A stretch of DNA of 64,000 bases, taken from Vreelandella sp042466685. GTDB lineage: Bacteria > Pseudomonadota > Gammaproteobacteria > Pseudomonadales > Halomonadaceae. Under the pieces are notes generated by a model that saw only the letters and a program-made list of their open reading frames with translations, made no database searches and was not told the origin of the DNA. The position numbers were made by a program, and so were the translations under genes. Positions 40,542 to 49,361 of this stretch are shown one piece after another (within the stretch, counting starts at the first letter, position 1; each line of letters begins with the position of its first letter). Location of the stretch: contig NZ_CP170448.1 in assembly GCF_042466685.1 (NCBI RefSeq), positions 3,906,001-3,970,000 on the forward strand, in the 5' to 3' direction.

Positions 40542-41135
40542 TTATATCAGACTCATCGTGATGAAGGCGCAGGTGGCGCCGAATAGCGCAAACCCCAGCA
40601 ACAGCGCAATGCCATCGCGGGCAACCAAGCCTAGCCCCAGTAGCGTCAGCGCCAGCCCAGCACCGTTGGCCGAAAAGGGAATAAACTCCATCGGCGGCAT
40701 TGCCAGCGCGATCAATAAACAAACGACGGCAGTCACGCGAATACCGATATAGCCCGTCAGCCATGGTAAGCGCACCCGCAATAGTCCATCAATCCAGCGA
40801 GCTGGCTTTTTCATCACATGAATGGCTTTATCGAATTTTTGCCGGGAAAGCGAACGCTTAAGCAACCAACGAGGCAACCAGAATGCTTCACTTCCAGCCA
40901 GCAGTTGCACAGAAACCAGCAGTACCAGTGCAGCCATCAACGTCGGCATGCCGGGTATATCACCAATGATGGGAGCGAGCGTAATTAGCCCAGCGACCAA
41001 CAGTAGCGGCCCAAACGATCGCCTACCCACGGCATGAACCACATCGTCAACGCTAACTCGAGAAGCCTCCTGCTCCATTTGCTCTATCGAGCTGATTAAA
41101 TCCATTAAATTCGAGTCTTCGTTGCGATTATGCAT
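40542..41135 (-). CDS. ExoD-family membrane protein
   Basis: A 197-residue inner-membrane protein with about four helices, of the family named after Rhizobium ExoD, which affects exopolysaccharide production and alkali tolerance. It shows VDDVVHAVGRRSFGPLLLVA, LAPIIGDIPGMPTLMAALV, the RWLLKRSLSR basic loop and FIPFSANGAGLALTLLGLGL followed by VARDG, all in the family order. The ATG at 41135 overlaps the TerB-like gene by 8 nt. The exact biochemical role of the family is not known. Confidence 0.87.
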   Translation of the reverse strand: MHNRNEDSNLMDLISSIEQMEQEASRVSVDDVVHAVGRRSFGPLLLVAGLITLAPIIGDIPGMPTLMAALVLLVSVQLLAGSEAFWLPRWLLKRSLSRQKFDKAIHVMKKPARWIDGLLRVRLPWLTGYIGIRVTAVVCLLIALAMPPMEFIPFSANGAGLALTLLGLGLVARDGIALLLGFALFGATCAFITMSLI

Positions 41136-41592
41136 CGTGGTTATTGCGCTCCTCTACCTGCAGTTTGGTACGGATAAAATCGCTGTGGCTAACGTAAAGT
41201 AAGTCCGCCAAGCGGCGAATTCGATGCTCCTCTAAGGGATCGACATTGCCGTCGGCCCAGGCCAACTGCCACATTTGCGCGACCAACTCACAGCGCTGGC
41301 CGTAATCATAGTGCTCTTTAATCAGGCTTACGAACTGGTAGTGGTCGACCGCCTCGTCCACCTCCGCCTGGGCAAGTGTCATCAGCTCTTCCACATCGCT
41401 CGCACTTAGCCGGTAGCGCTCGGTGAGCATAGTACGCAGGGCGGCAAGCTCTTCTTCGCTGGTGTCGTAGTCGGCGCGGATGATTTCACATAGCAGTGCG
41501 GCGGTAGCGAGCTCCAGGGTCAGCGCTTGGTTTTCACGCTGTTCAGGGTGCGCCAGCGTGCGCTGGAAGAAATCAGTAATGGCATTCAGCAT
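41128..41592 (-). CDS. TerB-like protein
   Basis: A 154-residue, acidic, all-helical cytoplasmic protein of the TerB (tellurite resistance B) family, which binds divalent metal. Two related halves each show the pattern of an acidic helix (ALLCEIIRADYDTSEEELAA and LAWADGNVDPLEEHRIRRLA), where the Asp/Glu residues coordinate metal. No other ter genes are nearby, so a stand-alone signalling or stress role is more likely than tellurite resistance. It is coupled to the ExoD-like gene by an 8-nt overlap. Confidence 0.86.
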   Translation of the reverse strand: MLNAITDFFQRTLAHPEQRENQALTLELATAALLCEIIRADYDTSEEELAALRTMLTERYRLSASDVEELMTLAQAEVDEAVDHYQFVSLIKEHYDYGQRCELVAQMWQLAWADGNVDPLEEHRIRRLADLLYVSHSDFIRTKLQVEERNNHDA

Positions 41593-41629
41593 AGGGGGCT
41601 CCTAGGTAGCTACAGCATCCGTCCTTACC

Positions 41630-42634
41630 TCAATCCTTCTTGGTAAGCTGCTCTCTTAACTGCTTGGGCACTTGCTTGATAATCAGACGATCCTGAGTGG
41701 CATCGTACTCGATGCTTGAGCCCAGCAAGTGCGAATCAAAACTAATGGAGACGCCGCCGGCGCGCCCGGTAAAACGACGGAACTGGCTTAAGGTGCGTTT
41801 ATCGGGAGGGATCTCTGGCGAGAGCCCGTAATCGGCGTTACGTATATGCTCATAAAAGGCTTTCGGCTGCTGTTCGTCTACCAACCCAGAAAGCTCTTCC
41901 AGGGTCATCGGCTCGCCACGGCGCAACTGTTCGTTGGCGTAATCCACCAGCGTATCGGTTTTTTCACGACTCACCTCGTCGTCATAATCCTCTTTCTCGA
42001 CGTAGTCGCTAAACGCTTTGAGCAGCGTACGGGTTTCCGCCGGGGCATCGACGCCCTCCTCCATCCCCAGCAGCGCGACCAAGCCTTCGGCGAGTTTTTT
42101 ACCGCCACGATCTTTTAAGAACGACACATACTGCGCATTGGGCGCATCGCTCTGCCACTGAGTGAGGTTAATGCGCGCCGCCAGAGTGAGCTGGCTGGTA
42201 TTGAGCTGAGCAGCGGGCACCGCGTGGTGATCATCGTTAATGCCGATCCCTTCCCGCTGGTGCACCAAAGCCATCAACAGCGTTTCGGTATCGCCCTGAC
42301 GCTGGTGGCTGATCACTAAGTAACCACTCACTGACAGCTGCTCTTGAAGCTGTTTGGCGAGCCGTCCAGCCAGCGCCACTGACAGCTCAGCAAAGCTCTG
42401 CTCACCGGCAAGATAGTCGCGTAGCCATACGGCTAGCGGCCCGGCCTGCTCACCCTCTTCAGCAAAGCGCCCCCAGCCTTTGGGCTTGGTATTGTAGGTG
42501 TCGTTGAGCGCACCCACCAGGCTCGCCATCACCGGGTCGTCACTGGGCGAAGGGGCGGGGGCGGCGGTTAGCGTCAAACGCTCACCGTCAAGCGTCGGGT
42601 CAAGGCGGTGCACAATACTTTGCATTAACGGCAT
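41630..42634 (-). CDS. yejK: Nucleoid-associated protein YejK/NdpA
   Basis: A 334-residue nucleoid-associated protein. Family features are an N-terminal HRLDPTL region, YNTKPKGWGRFAEEG, YLVISHQRQGDTETLLMALV, and the C-terminal FTGRAGGVSISFDSHLLGS followed by RLIIKQVPKQLREQL. It has no membrane segments. The E. coli homologue binds DNA and topoisomerase IV. It lies upstream of and codirectional with the terB-exoD pair, with a 37-bp gap. It ends with a short Lys-rich tail. Confidence 0.9.
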   Translation of the reverse strand: MPLMQSIVHRLDPTLDGERLTLTAAPAPSPSDDPVMASLVGALNDTYNTKPKGWGRFAEEGEQAGPLAVWLRDYLAGEQSFAELSVALAGRLAKQLQEQLSVSGYLVISHQRQGDTETLLMALVHQREGIGINDDHHAVPAAQLNTSQLTLAARINLTQWQSDAPNAQYVSFLKDRGGKKLAEGLVALLGMEEGVDAPAETRTLLKAFSDYVEKEDYDDEVSREKTDTLVDYANEQLRRGEPMTLEELSGLVDEQQPKAFYEHIRNADYGLSPEIPPDKRTLSQFRRFTGRAGGVSISFDSHLLGSSIEYDATQDRLIIKQVPKQLREQLTKKD

Positions 42635-42700
42635 AAGGGTTTACTAGCGCTCCATGGTGAAGAGTGAGGGGTGAAGGGTGAATAGCGAGCTGGATGGCAA

Positions 42701-43462
42701 TCAGGGTTTGAGGCGATAACCGGTACGGAAAATCCAGCCGATAGTACCCAGGCAAGCAACTAGAAATAGTGCAATCATGCCCACACTCGCCGCCAGGCTA
42801 ACGTCGCTGATGCCGTAAAAGCTCCAGCGAAAGCCGCTCACCAGATACACCACCGGGTTTGCCAGGGTGAGGGTTTGCCAGAACGGCGGCAGCATATCGA
42901 TAGAGTAGAAGCTGCCACCCAAAAAGGTCAGCGGGGTAATCACTAACAGCGGCACCAGCTGCAGGCGGTCAAAGCCGTCGGCCCAAATCCCGATAATAAA
43001 GCCCAGTAGGCTAAAGGTGACAGCCGTTAGCACCAGAAAGAACAGCATCCAAAACGGGTGGGCGATCTCCAGCGGTACAAAAAAGCCCGAGGTTGCCAGA
43101 ATAATCAGCCCCAGCAGAATCGATTTCGAGGCCGCTGCGCCTACGTAGCCAATCACAATCTCTAAATGCGAGATAGGCGCCGAAAGCAGCTCATAAATAC
43201 TGCCGGAAAACTTGGGAAAAAAGATGCCGAAAGAGGCGTTTGAGACGCTCTGGGTCAACAGCATCAACATAATCAGCCCCGGTACAATAAAGGCGCCGTA
43301 GCTAACACCGTTGACCTCACTGATGCGTGAGCCAATCGCGGCACCAAAGACCACAAAGTAGAGTGATGTAGAGATCACCGGCGAGACAATACTTTGCAGC
43401 AGCGTACGGCGCGTGCGGGCCATTTCCGCCATGTAGATAGCGCGAACAGGGTGAAGGTTCAT
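42701..43462 (-). CDS. ABC-2 type transporter permease (YadH-like)
   Basis: Inner-membrane component of an exporter, 253 residues with six helices. It shows RTRRTLLQSIVSPVISTSLY, the family signature SFGIFFPKFSGSIYELLSAP and FLGGSFYSIDMLPPFWQTL, all typical of the YadH/NodJ group. It overlaps the ATPase gene by 4 nt. The substrate is unknown; the family includes polysaccharide and drug exporters. Confidence 0.9.
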   Translation of the reverse strand: MNLHPVRAIYMAEMARTRRTLLQSIVSPVISTSLYFVVFGAAIGSRISEVNGVSYGAFIVPGLIMLMLLTQSVSNASFGIFFPKFSGSIYELLSAPISHLEIVIGYVGAAASKSILLGLIILATSGFFVPLEIAHPFWMLFFLVLTAVTFSLLGFIIGIWADGFDRLQLVPLLVITPLTFLGGSFYSIDMLPPFWQTLTLANPVVYLVSGFRWSFYGISDVSLAASVGMIALFLVACLGTIGWIFRTGYRLKP

Positions 43463-44400
43463 GCACGCTCCTTAGGATTAACCAGGTCGACAAAGATATC
43501 TTCAAGCGAACTCTGCCGGGTATTCAGGTCTTTAAAGGTGATGCCTTCCCGCTCTAAGGCCGTTAACAGTTCTGAAATCGCGTGCCCGTCCTCCTCCTGG
43601 CTGCCGTCGTAGGTATAAATCAACTCATACCCCTCCGCCGCAAGACTCAGCTCAAAGCGCTGCAGTGTGGCGGGCATCTCTGTTAACGGGTTGTGCAGAT
43701 TAAGCGTCAGCTGCTTACTGCCCAGCTTGCTCATCAACGCGGCCTTCTCTTCCACCAACACCAGCTCACCGCGATTGATAACGCCGATGCGGTCAGCCAT
43801 CTCTTCGGCTTCTTCAATGTAGTGGGTAGTTAAAATAATGGTCACACCGTTATCGCGCAGTTGCCGCACCACCTCCCACATCTCCCGGCGCAGCTCAACG
43901 TCGACCCCTGCGGTGGGCTCATCCAGAAACAGTATGCGCGGCTCGTGGGAGAGCGCTTTGGCGATTAGCACACGCCGCTTCATGCCACCCGAGAGTGTCA
44001 TCAAGCGGTTGTTGCGCTTATCCCAAAGCGCCAGCGACTTGAGCACTTTTTCGATATGCGCTGGGTTGGGCGCCTTGCCAAACAAGCCGCGGCTGAAACT
44101 GACGGTATTCCAGACGGTTTCAAACGCTTCGTTGGTTAGCTCTTGGGGCACTAGCCCAATGCGCTCCCTGGCCTGGCGGTAGTGGGTAATATTGTCGAAA
44201 CCATCTACCAGCACATGGCCAGCGGTTGGATTGACCAAACCGCACACCACGCTGATCAACGTGGTCTTACCTGCCCCGTTGGGGCCAAGCAGAGCAAAGA
44301 TCTCGCCACGCTGAATGGTTAAATCAATGTGCGTTAACGCCTGAAAGCCACCTTCGTAGGTTTTATTCAGCCCGTTAATGGCAATAATTGGGTCGTTCAA
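43459..44400 (-). CDS. ABC-2 type transporter ATP-binding protein (YadG-like)
   Basis: ATPase partner of the permease at 42701-43462, 313 residues. Walker A is LLGPNGAGKTTLISVVCGL, the signature is MTLSGGMKRRVLIAKAL, Walker B is RILFLDEPTAGVDVELRREM, and the H-loop is ILTTHYIEEAEEMADRIGVI. The C-terminal 90 residues form a DUF4162-like extension with LTALEREGITFKDLNTRQSS, as in YadG. It is transcribed first. Confidence 0.93.
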   Translation of the reverse strand: MNDPIIAINGLNKTYEGGFQALTHIDLTIQRGEIFALLGPNGAGKTTLISVVCGLVNPTAGHVLVDGFDNITHYRQARERIGLVPQELTNEAFETVWNTVSFSRGLFGKAPNPAHIEKVLKSLALWDKRNNRLMTLSGGMKRRVLIAKALSHEPRILFLDEPTAGVDVELRREMWEVVRQLRDNGVTIILTTHYIEEAEEMADRIGVINRGELVLVEEKAALMSKLGSKQLTLNLHNPLTEMPATLQRFELSLAAEGYELIYTYDGSQEEDGHAISELLTALEREGITFKDLNTRQSSLEDIFVDLVNPKERA

Positions 44401-44495
44401 GGCGTACTCCTCACGCCGCGACTCGATAGTTTAAACACCATGGTCGCGGCGCTTGACGGCCTTTTAGGCAGAATTAAGAGCGGCTGGTGGAAAAG

Positions 44496-44774
44496 TTAAG
44501 AGCGTTCGGTAATTTCCAGCAGGTGGTAGCCAAACTGGGTTTTCACCGGGCCGTGTACCTGGCCTACTTCACCGCTGAAAACGACTTTATCGAACTCGGG
44601 CACCATTTGGCCGGGGCCAAAACTACCCAGATCGCCGCCTTGACGGCTGGATGGGCAGCTAGAGTGCTCTTTGGCGACTTCCGCAAAGTCACGGCCGTTT
44701 TGGATCTCTTCTTTCAGTGCAAGGCACTGCTCTTCACTGCTGACCAAAATGTGGCGGGCGCTGGCGCGTGTCAT
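44496..44774 (-). CDS. ppiC: Parvulin-type peptidyl-prolyl isomerase
   Basis: A small cytoplasmic single-domain parvulin of 92 residues. It has the full parvulin pattern ASARHILVSSEEQCLALKEE, DFAEVAKEHSSCPSSRQGGD, LGSFGPGQMVPEFDKVVFS and the C-terminal VKTQFGYHLLEI. The start at 44774 has AGGAG at a proper distance; a frame extended to 44855 would overlap the upstream hydrolase gene by 4 nt and has no family support. It matches E. coli PpiC in size. Confidence 0.94.
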   Translation of the reverse strand: MTRASARHILVSSEEQCLALKEEIQNGRDFAEVAKEHSSCPSSRQGGDLGSFGPGQMVPEFDKVVFSGEVGQVHGPVKTQFGYHLLEITERS

Positions 44775-44851
44775 AACTTTCTCCTGACGAGTTTGATGTT
44801 CTTTCGATGATGTTCTATCTGGGGTGTCACTTTTAAAAGGGCAATAGTTTA

Positions 44852-45979
44852 TCACGGCTTGCCGAGAGCACCGCTATAGCGCAACGCTTCACCTACGCGG
44901 GTCAAGGCTCGTTCGTGGGCACTCACCGCAACAGGGCCGTGAGTACAGCTGACAATCACCCACGTCCCTTGTGTTGCACTATCGGCGTTGCCACGTTCGG
45001 CAACCCCTGCATCGCAGCTCCGCCGCTGCTGAGTGCCGGTTTTGTGGGCAAAGCTTATGCCGCTTCCGAGGCCAGCTTTAAGACGCTGTTTGCCGGAACT
45101 GGTTCGCTGCATAATTTCCAAAAGTGCCTGCCGCTGCTCGGCGTCTAACGCCTCCATGGCACGTCCACGTGGGACAGAGCGCAAGCTAGCCAACAGATCA
45201 CCGTAAGCTCTAAGTGTTCCTACATTCTCACCGGTGGCTTCGTAAGCATCGAAAGCGTGGTCGTAATCCGGCTGAGTAAAGGTATCCGCGTTGACACCCA
45301 GGGCGCGGGCTAGCGCTTGCCCGCGCTGGCTGACCGGATGCTGGCGCAGGGCGATAAAATCCATTCCGCCCAGTGCGCGGGCATCCGGGTGCAGCTCGCC
45401 GTAAACCCCCTGGCGCACGCCGACCAATTTAGAGATAGGGCCAATGTCATCGGGGTTGCCCCCACTTGCCGCGATCATGGTTCGGGCGCGTTGATTGACC
45501 GCTTCCAGTCCCACACGGTCAATCAACATATCGGAGGCGGTGTTATCACTGACGGTAATCATCTGCTCCATTAGGTAACGAATGGAGATTGGCGTACCGG
45601 GGTCGTGCCAGTTGGTGGGGCCTGCGCCATCAACAAAATCGCTTTGAGCAAGCGTTAGCCGTTCGTCCAGCGTTAAGGTGCCCGCCTGGCGTTCAGCGAG
45701 CACCTGTGCCGCCACCGGTATTTTAATCAGCGAGGCTAAGTACCAAGGGTCGTCGGCGCGCCAGGAGTAGGCCTCGCCACTGTCAAGGTTCTGCACATAA
45801 ACGCCCAATTCGCCCTCAAACACCCCCTCGATAGCCTGTAGACGTGCGGTTAAGTCTCCCTGCCAGGTGCTCTGCTTATCTACCTCATAGTACCAATTTG
45901 TATCGTAGCCCTCTGCATGGACAGGCAGCGCTATGAACAGCGCTATGGCAACCAGCCCACGTTGAATCCAGTGTCGCAA
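44852..45979 (-). CDS. Exported class A beta-lactamase-like serine hydrolase
   Basis: A periplasmic protein of 375 residues with signal peptide (cleavage after PVHA). All three classic motifs are present: SxxK in WYLASLIKIPVAAQVL, SDN in ITVSDNTASDMLIDRVG, and KTG in SFAHKTGTQQRRSCDAG. Between SDN and KTG there is a long insertion (about residues 170-255) where class A enzymes have the omega loop, and I see no ExxLN motif. Without the deacylating Glu it may be a peptidoglycan or penicillin-binding hydrolase rather than an antibiotic-resistance enzyme. A Cys pair sits near the end. Confidence 0.85.
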   Translation of the reverse strand: MRHWIQRGLVAIALFIALPVHAEGYDTNWYYEVDKQSTWQGDLTARLQAIEGVFEGELGVYVQNLDSGEAYSWRADDPWYLASLIKIPVAAQVLAERQAGTLTLDERLTLAQSDFVDGAGPTNWHDPGTPISIRYLMEQMITVSDNTASDMLIDRVGLEAVNQRARTMIAASGGNPDDIGPISKLVGVRQGVYGELHPDARALGGMDFIALRQHPVSQRGQALARALGVNADTFTQPDYDHAFDAYEATGENVGTLRAYGDLLASLRSVPRGRAMEALDAEQRQALLEIMQRTSSGKQRLKAGLGSGISFAHKTGTQQRRSCDAGVAERGNADSATQGTWVIVSCTHGPVAVSAHERALTRVGEALRYSGALGKP

Positions 45980-46008
45980 ATCGTAAGCTCCAGCAATATA
46001 AGTAGTGA

Positions 46009-47118
46009 TTATCGGTGTCTAGCCATCCAGCGGGTCAACCAAATCCACCCCGCGGCACCAAGTATCAACAACCCGCCCACGCCAAGTGCCTGTGGATAGG
46101 TGTACATCCCTTCGCCTTCCCATAGAAAGCGCAGCACTAAGAAGATCATCACAATATGGAAGATAAACGCCATGAGGGCGTTAGAGCCAACAATCGTCAG
46201 CGGCATTAAAACCTTTGCCGCTTTGGCGCCACCGGCAAGCGCGAGAGCCAATAGCACCAGCGCACCGCCCAGGCTAAACAGCATAAATGCTAGCCCTGGC
46301 GGGTGTTTGCCAACATTGTTCGCCACCGCCAGCATCGCCGCATGCACATCACCACTGGCAACTGCCAAGCCATAAAATCCGGCGACCATTAGCGCACCCA
46401 GCCCTAGCAGGGTCAACACCAGGCGCCGCCGCATAGCGGGCTCAAAGTAGCAGCGCAGCAAAGCTTCACCAATCAAAAGGCCCGCTAAAATCATGGGGGC
46501 ACGGCTTATCTGCCCCCAGGTGTAGTGGTCTTCGTGATCTACTAGTAGCGCCTTCAGAATATCGTTGCCACCGAAGGTAAGGCTCTGCAGCCAAACGGTC
46601 AGCGCGATTAACACGCCAATCGTGGCTAGTCGGCTCCACAGCGGCGCCCGCGCCCAAAGTGGCAAAATCAGCGGCACCCATAACAGCGCAATGGCGTAGA
46701 AGCCTAAGATTTCGACCCAAATCGCAAAGCGCCCATAGAGCAGCGCATCGACAATTTCGCTGGGCGGATAGAACGGCAGCATTTCAATAACGAGCAGCGC
46801 TTTGTACCAGAACCACACTTCTACAGCGCGTAGCCACAGCTTTAAACGGCGTTTAGGCCAATCGTCGCTTTGGGTATGAGAAAGAAACGCCACGGCCAGC
46901 GCGATGCCAAACACCAGGATAAACAGCGACGAAGAGAATTTGGTCAGGAAATGGATCGGTACCATGCCCCAGTCGGGCACATTGCGAATCCCCACCAACC
47001 CACTGACCGCATGGCTTATAATCATTAGACCGATGGCTAGGCCCCGGGCTAAATCTATCGCCTCTATGCGGCCTTCCGCCTTGGGCAGTTGGGGAACTTC
47101 CTTCCAGTTCAAAGGCAT
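46009..47118 (-). CDS. Multi-TM acyltransferase-like protein (DUF1624/OpgC type)
   Basis: An inner-membrane protein of 369 residues with about ten helices. The N-terminal RIEAIDLARGLAIGLMIISH, with an Arg-x-x-x-x-Asp-x-x-Arg-Gly start and a His at the end of helix 1, is the hallmark of membrane acyltransferases (acyltransferase 3, OpgC and heparan-glucosaminide N-acetyltransferase-like groups). KFSSSLFILVFGIALAVAFL follows in helix 2. Which of these families is closest, and the substrate, cannot be decided by eye. It lies 29 bp upstream of the beta-lactamase-like gene on the same strand. Confidence 0.74.
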   Translation of the reverse strand: MPLNWKEVPQLPKAEGRIEAIDLARGLAIGLMIISHAVSGLVGIRNVPDWGMVPIHFLTKFSSSLFILVFGIALAVAFLSHTQSDDWPKRRLKLWLRAVEVWFWYKALLVIEMLPFYPPSEIVDALLYGRFAIWVEILGFYAIALLWVPLILPLWARAPLWSRLATIGVLIALTVWLQSLTFGGNDILKALLVDHEDHYTWGQISRAPMILAGLLIGEALLRCYFEPAMRRRLVLTLLGLGALMVAGFYGLAVASGDVHAAMLAVANNVGKHPPGLAFMLFSLGGALVLLALALAGGAKAAKVLMPLTIVGSNALMAFIFHIVMIFLVLRFLWEGEGMYTYPQALGVGGLLILGAAGWIWLTRWMARHR

Positions 47119-47230
47119 CGAGACATCCTTGTGGGCACCGTAGGCATTGGTTAAGCATAAAGGTGCTTAACACTTTAGCGTGAAATTATATCGTCCGCTT
47201 GGGTTGATAGTGTTAACGGCCACACATAAA

Positions 47231-47275
47231 GATGCCCCGCAGTTGGCGGGGCATCCGTTGGCTCATCCTTGAGCC
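47231..47275 (-). terminator. Two adjacent hairpins after the acidic protein gene
   Basis: A 10-bp perfect stem GATGCCCCGC/GCGGGGCATC (47231-47255, 5-nt loop) and a 6-bp stem GGCTCA/TGAGCC (47260-47275, 4-nt loop). The U-tract after the first is short (TTTATG on the minus strand), so termination is probable but not certain. Confidence 0.6.
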
Positions 47276-47305
47276 CGAGAAAAGTTATTCCTTAAAAAGT
47301 TGCAA

Positions 47306-47602
47306 TTACCACCCAGAATCATCCTCCTCTTCATCGGTGGCGGGTACTTCTTGCTCCTCTTCCTCTTCTTCGTAAGTGAATTCTTGCTCTTCCTCTTCGT
47401 ACTCAGTACCTACATCCGAACCTTTATCTTGCTCAGTGTCGTAGCTGTTGTAGGTGCCTTGATCATCCTGCGTCGTTTCTTCTTGCGGGGTCGGTTCGTA
47501 CTCGTCGCTGCTGTCCACTTGAGCAAATGCAAGTGGGCTGGCCATTAGGCCAAATGATACACCTAGGATGCCAAGTTTCTTGAGAGATTCCGTCTTCATC
47601 AT
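47306..47602 (-). CDS. Highly acidic exported protein
   Basis: A 98-residue precursor not recognised as any family. The signal peptide MMKTESLKKLGILGVSFGLM ends near SPLAFA. The mature part of about 71 residues is dominated by Glu and Asp, with Thr, Tyr, Gln and almost no Lys or Arg (for example FTYEEEEEEQEVPATDEEED). It is presumably disordered and secreted to the periplasm or beyond. Such a charge pattern fits halophile surface or periplasmic proteins or a cation-binding buffer. AGGAG precedes the first of two ATG codons (47602) by 7 nt. Confidence 0.72.
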   Translation of the reverse strand: MMKTESLKKLGILGVSFGLMASPLAFAQVDSSDEYEPTPQEETTQDDQGTYNSYDTEQDKGSDVGTEYEEEEQEFTYEEEEEEQEVPATDEEEDDSGW

Positions 47603-47851
47603 GATACTGCTCCTATCAAACATTGCTACATAAACATCTGTGCGAGCATCGCACTGGGTTTAACGTGTAAGAGCGCCAGGTCATCCTACCTGTGCCACTC
47701 TTACTTACTTCATTGCACTGCCCGTGCCAGCCTGTGCCAGTGGCTAATAAAAGTCATTATTAAACAATTGCTTATATGTTTTAAACATGTGCCAACCTAT
47801 TGATTTTATTAACAAAAACTAGGATTAAACTGTTTAAAATAGGCACATGCC

Positions 47852-47875
47852 CCCCGATTGATCAGGCCATCGGGG
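47852..47875 (-). terminator. Terminator-like hairpin after the MFS transporter gene
   Basis: A stem CCCCGAT/ATCGGGG (47852-47858 with 47869-47875) lies 12 bp beyond the transporter stop on the minus strand. There is no strong U-run directly after it. The rest of the 285-bp gap to the acidic protein gene holds a 13-bp palindrome ATGTTTTAAACAT (47776-47788) and no gene. Confidence 0.5.
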
Positions 47876-47887
47876 CAACATAGTGGC

Positions 47888-49294
47888 TTATTCGTAGGCC
47901 ATCGCCTCCAACTCTTTACCGCGTGTCTCTTTGACGAAGTAAATAACGAAGAAGATCGACGCAACGGCACTGATGGCATAGAAGCCGTAAGCCCCGAATA
48001 GCCCGATAGAGGCCAGCATGATCGGGAAGGTCATGGTAATACCGAAGTTGGCCAGCCACTGGAAAAGCCCTGCAATCGCCAGCCCCGAACCGCGCATCTG
48101 ATTGGGGAACATCTCGCCCAGCATGACCCACATCACCGGCCCCCAAGAGGCGTTGAAGAACAGTACATAGAGGTTGGCGCATAGCAGCGCAAATACGCCC
48201 ATGTCACTGGATAGCTGTAGGCTTCCATCCACCATCGACGCGGTAGAGAACGCATAGGAGAGGCATGCCAGCGTCGCTGCCATGCCCACCGAACCACCCC
48301 AAAGCAGCGGCTTGCGGCCAATTTTGTCGATCAGCGCAATGGCCAATAGGCAAGCGCCAATACTTACGGCGCCAGAGATCACGTTGATCAGCAGCGCATC
48401 GCCTTCGGAGAAACCTACCGACTGCCACAGCACCGCGCCGTAGTAGAAGACGACATTAATACCCACTAATTGCTGGAAGACCGCCAAGCCAATCCCCACC
48501 CAGACGATAGCGTGCATCTTGCCGGTGCTGCGGTTAATCACATCACTCAACCGTGGCTTGTGATCCTGATCCAGAGTGGCGTTAATTTCATCAATTTTGC
48601 TGCTGACATCCCGCTCAGGCATCACTAACCCCAGCACCCGGCGGGCTTCCCCCTGCTTGCCGGTGCTGATCAGATAGCGCGGGCTTTCCGGAATAAACAG
48701 CAGTGCCACCAGGAAAACGGCAGCCGGTATCAGCTCAATCCAGAACATCCAGCGCCAGGTTGCGAAACCAAACCATAGTTCGGTGGTTGCTGAACCCGCG
48801 ACATAAGCCAAGACATAGTTGCTCAGAAAGGCAAAGAACAAACCAGAGATGATCGCTACCTGCTGGATCGTAGCCAAACGCCCACGATAGGCCGATGGCG
48901 CGACTTCACTGATATAAGCCGGGGTCATCACGCTGGCGGCGCCTACGGCAAGGCCACCGAGAATGCGGTACACCACAAACTCCATCGAACTACCGGCAAC
49001 GCCTGACCCCCAGGCACTAATCAGGAAAAATACCGCGGCCACGATCAGCAGCGTGCGGCGGCCAAAGCGATCCGCCAGGCGACCGGCAAAGAAGGCGCCT
49101 ATCGCACAGCCCAGTAGCATAGAGGCGACATTGAACCCCGTGCCCGCGCTATCCGAGTTAAAAGTGGTCTGCAGGCCATCAACGGTACCGTTGATCACGC
49201 CGCTGTCGAAGCCGAACAGGAAACCGCCGATGGCGGCAATACAGCAAATCACCAGAATATAGGATGAGCGGCTAAGCGTTCGTTGTTGTGTCAT
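47888..49294 (-). CDS. MFS sugar porter (XylE/GalP-like)
   Basis: Sugar:H+ symporter of the major facilitator superfamily with 12 helices, 468 residues. Family signatures are FLFGFDSGVINGTVDGLQTT, GRLADRFGRRTLLIVAA in loop 2-3, LFIPESPRYLISTGKQGEAR in the middle loop, FQQLVGINVVFYYGAVLWQS in helix 7 (sugar-contacting QQ-GIN-YY), and KETRGKELEAM at the C-terminus. Good AAGGA ribosome site. It is the last gene of the long sugar cluster, so xylose or a related pentose or hexose is the likely substrate; inferred from context. Confidence 0.93.
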   Translation of the reverse strand: MTQQRTLSRSSYILVICCIAAIGGFLFGFDSGVINGTVDGLQTTFNSDSAGTGFNVASMLLGCAIGAFFAGRLADRFGRRTLLIVAAVFFLISAWGSGVAGSSMEFVVYRILGGLAVGAASVMTPAYISEVAPSAYRGRLATIQQVAIISGLFFAFLSNYVLAYVAGSATTELWFGFATWRWMFWIELIPAAVFLVALLFIPESPRYLISTGKQGEARRVLGLVMPERDVSSKIDEINATLDQDHKPRLSDVINRSTGKMHAIVWVGIGLAVFQQLVGINVVFYYGAVLWQSVGFSEGDALLINVISGAVSIGACLLAIALIDKIGRKPLLWGGSVGMAATLACLSYAFSTASMVDGSLQLSSDMGVFALLCANLYVLFFNASWGPVMWVMLGEMFPNQMRGSGLAIAGLFQWLANFGITMTFPIMLASIGLFGAYGFYAISAVASIFFVIYFVKETRGKELEAMAYE

Positions 49295-49361
49295 TGTCGA
49301 GTTCCTTGGCTTTGTTATTGAGCGTTTTTGTGCCTATTGATGGCTGGGAAATGGGTAATAG

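Noticed and set aside
47306..47430. Plus-strand hydrophobic frame opposite the acidic protein gene
   Set aside because: It is the direct antisense of Glu/Asp codons, which read as Leu, Phe and Val; no sign of being a membrane protein gene.
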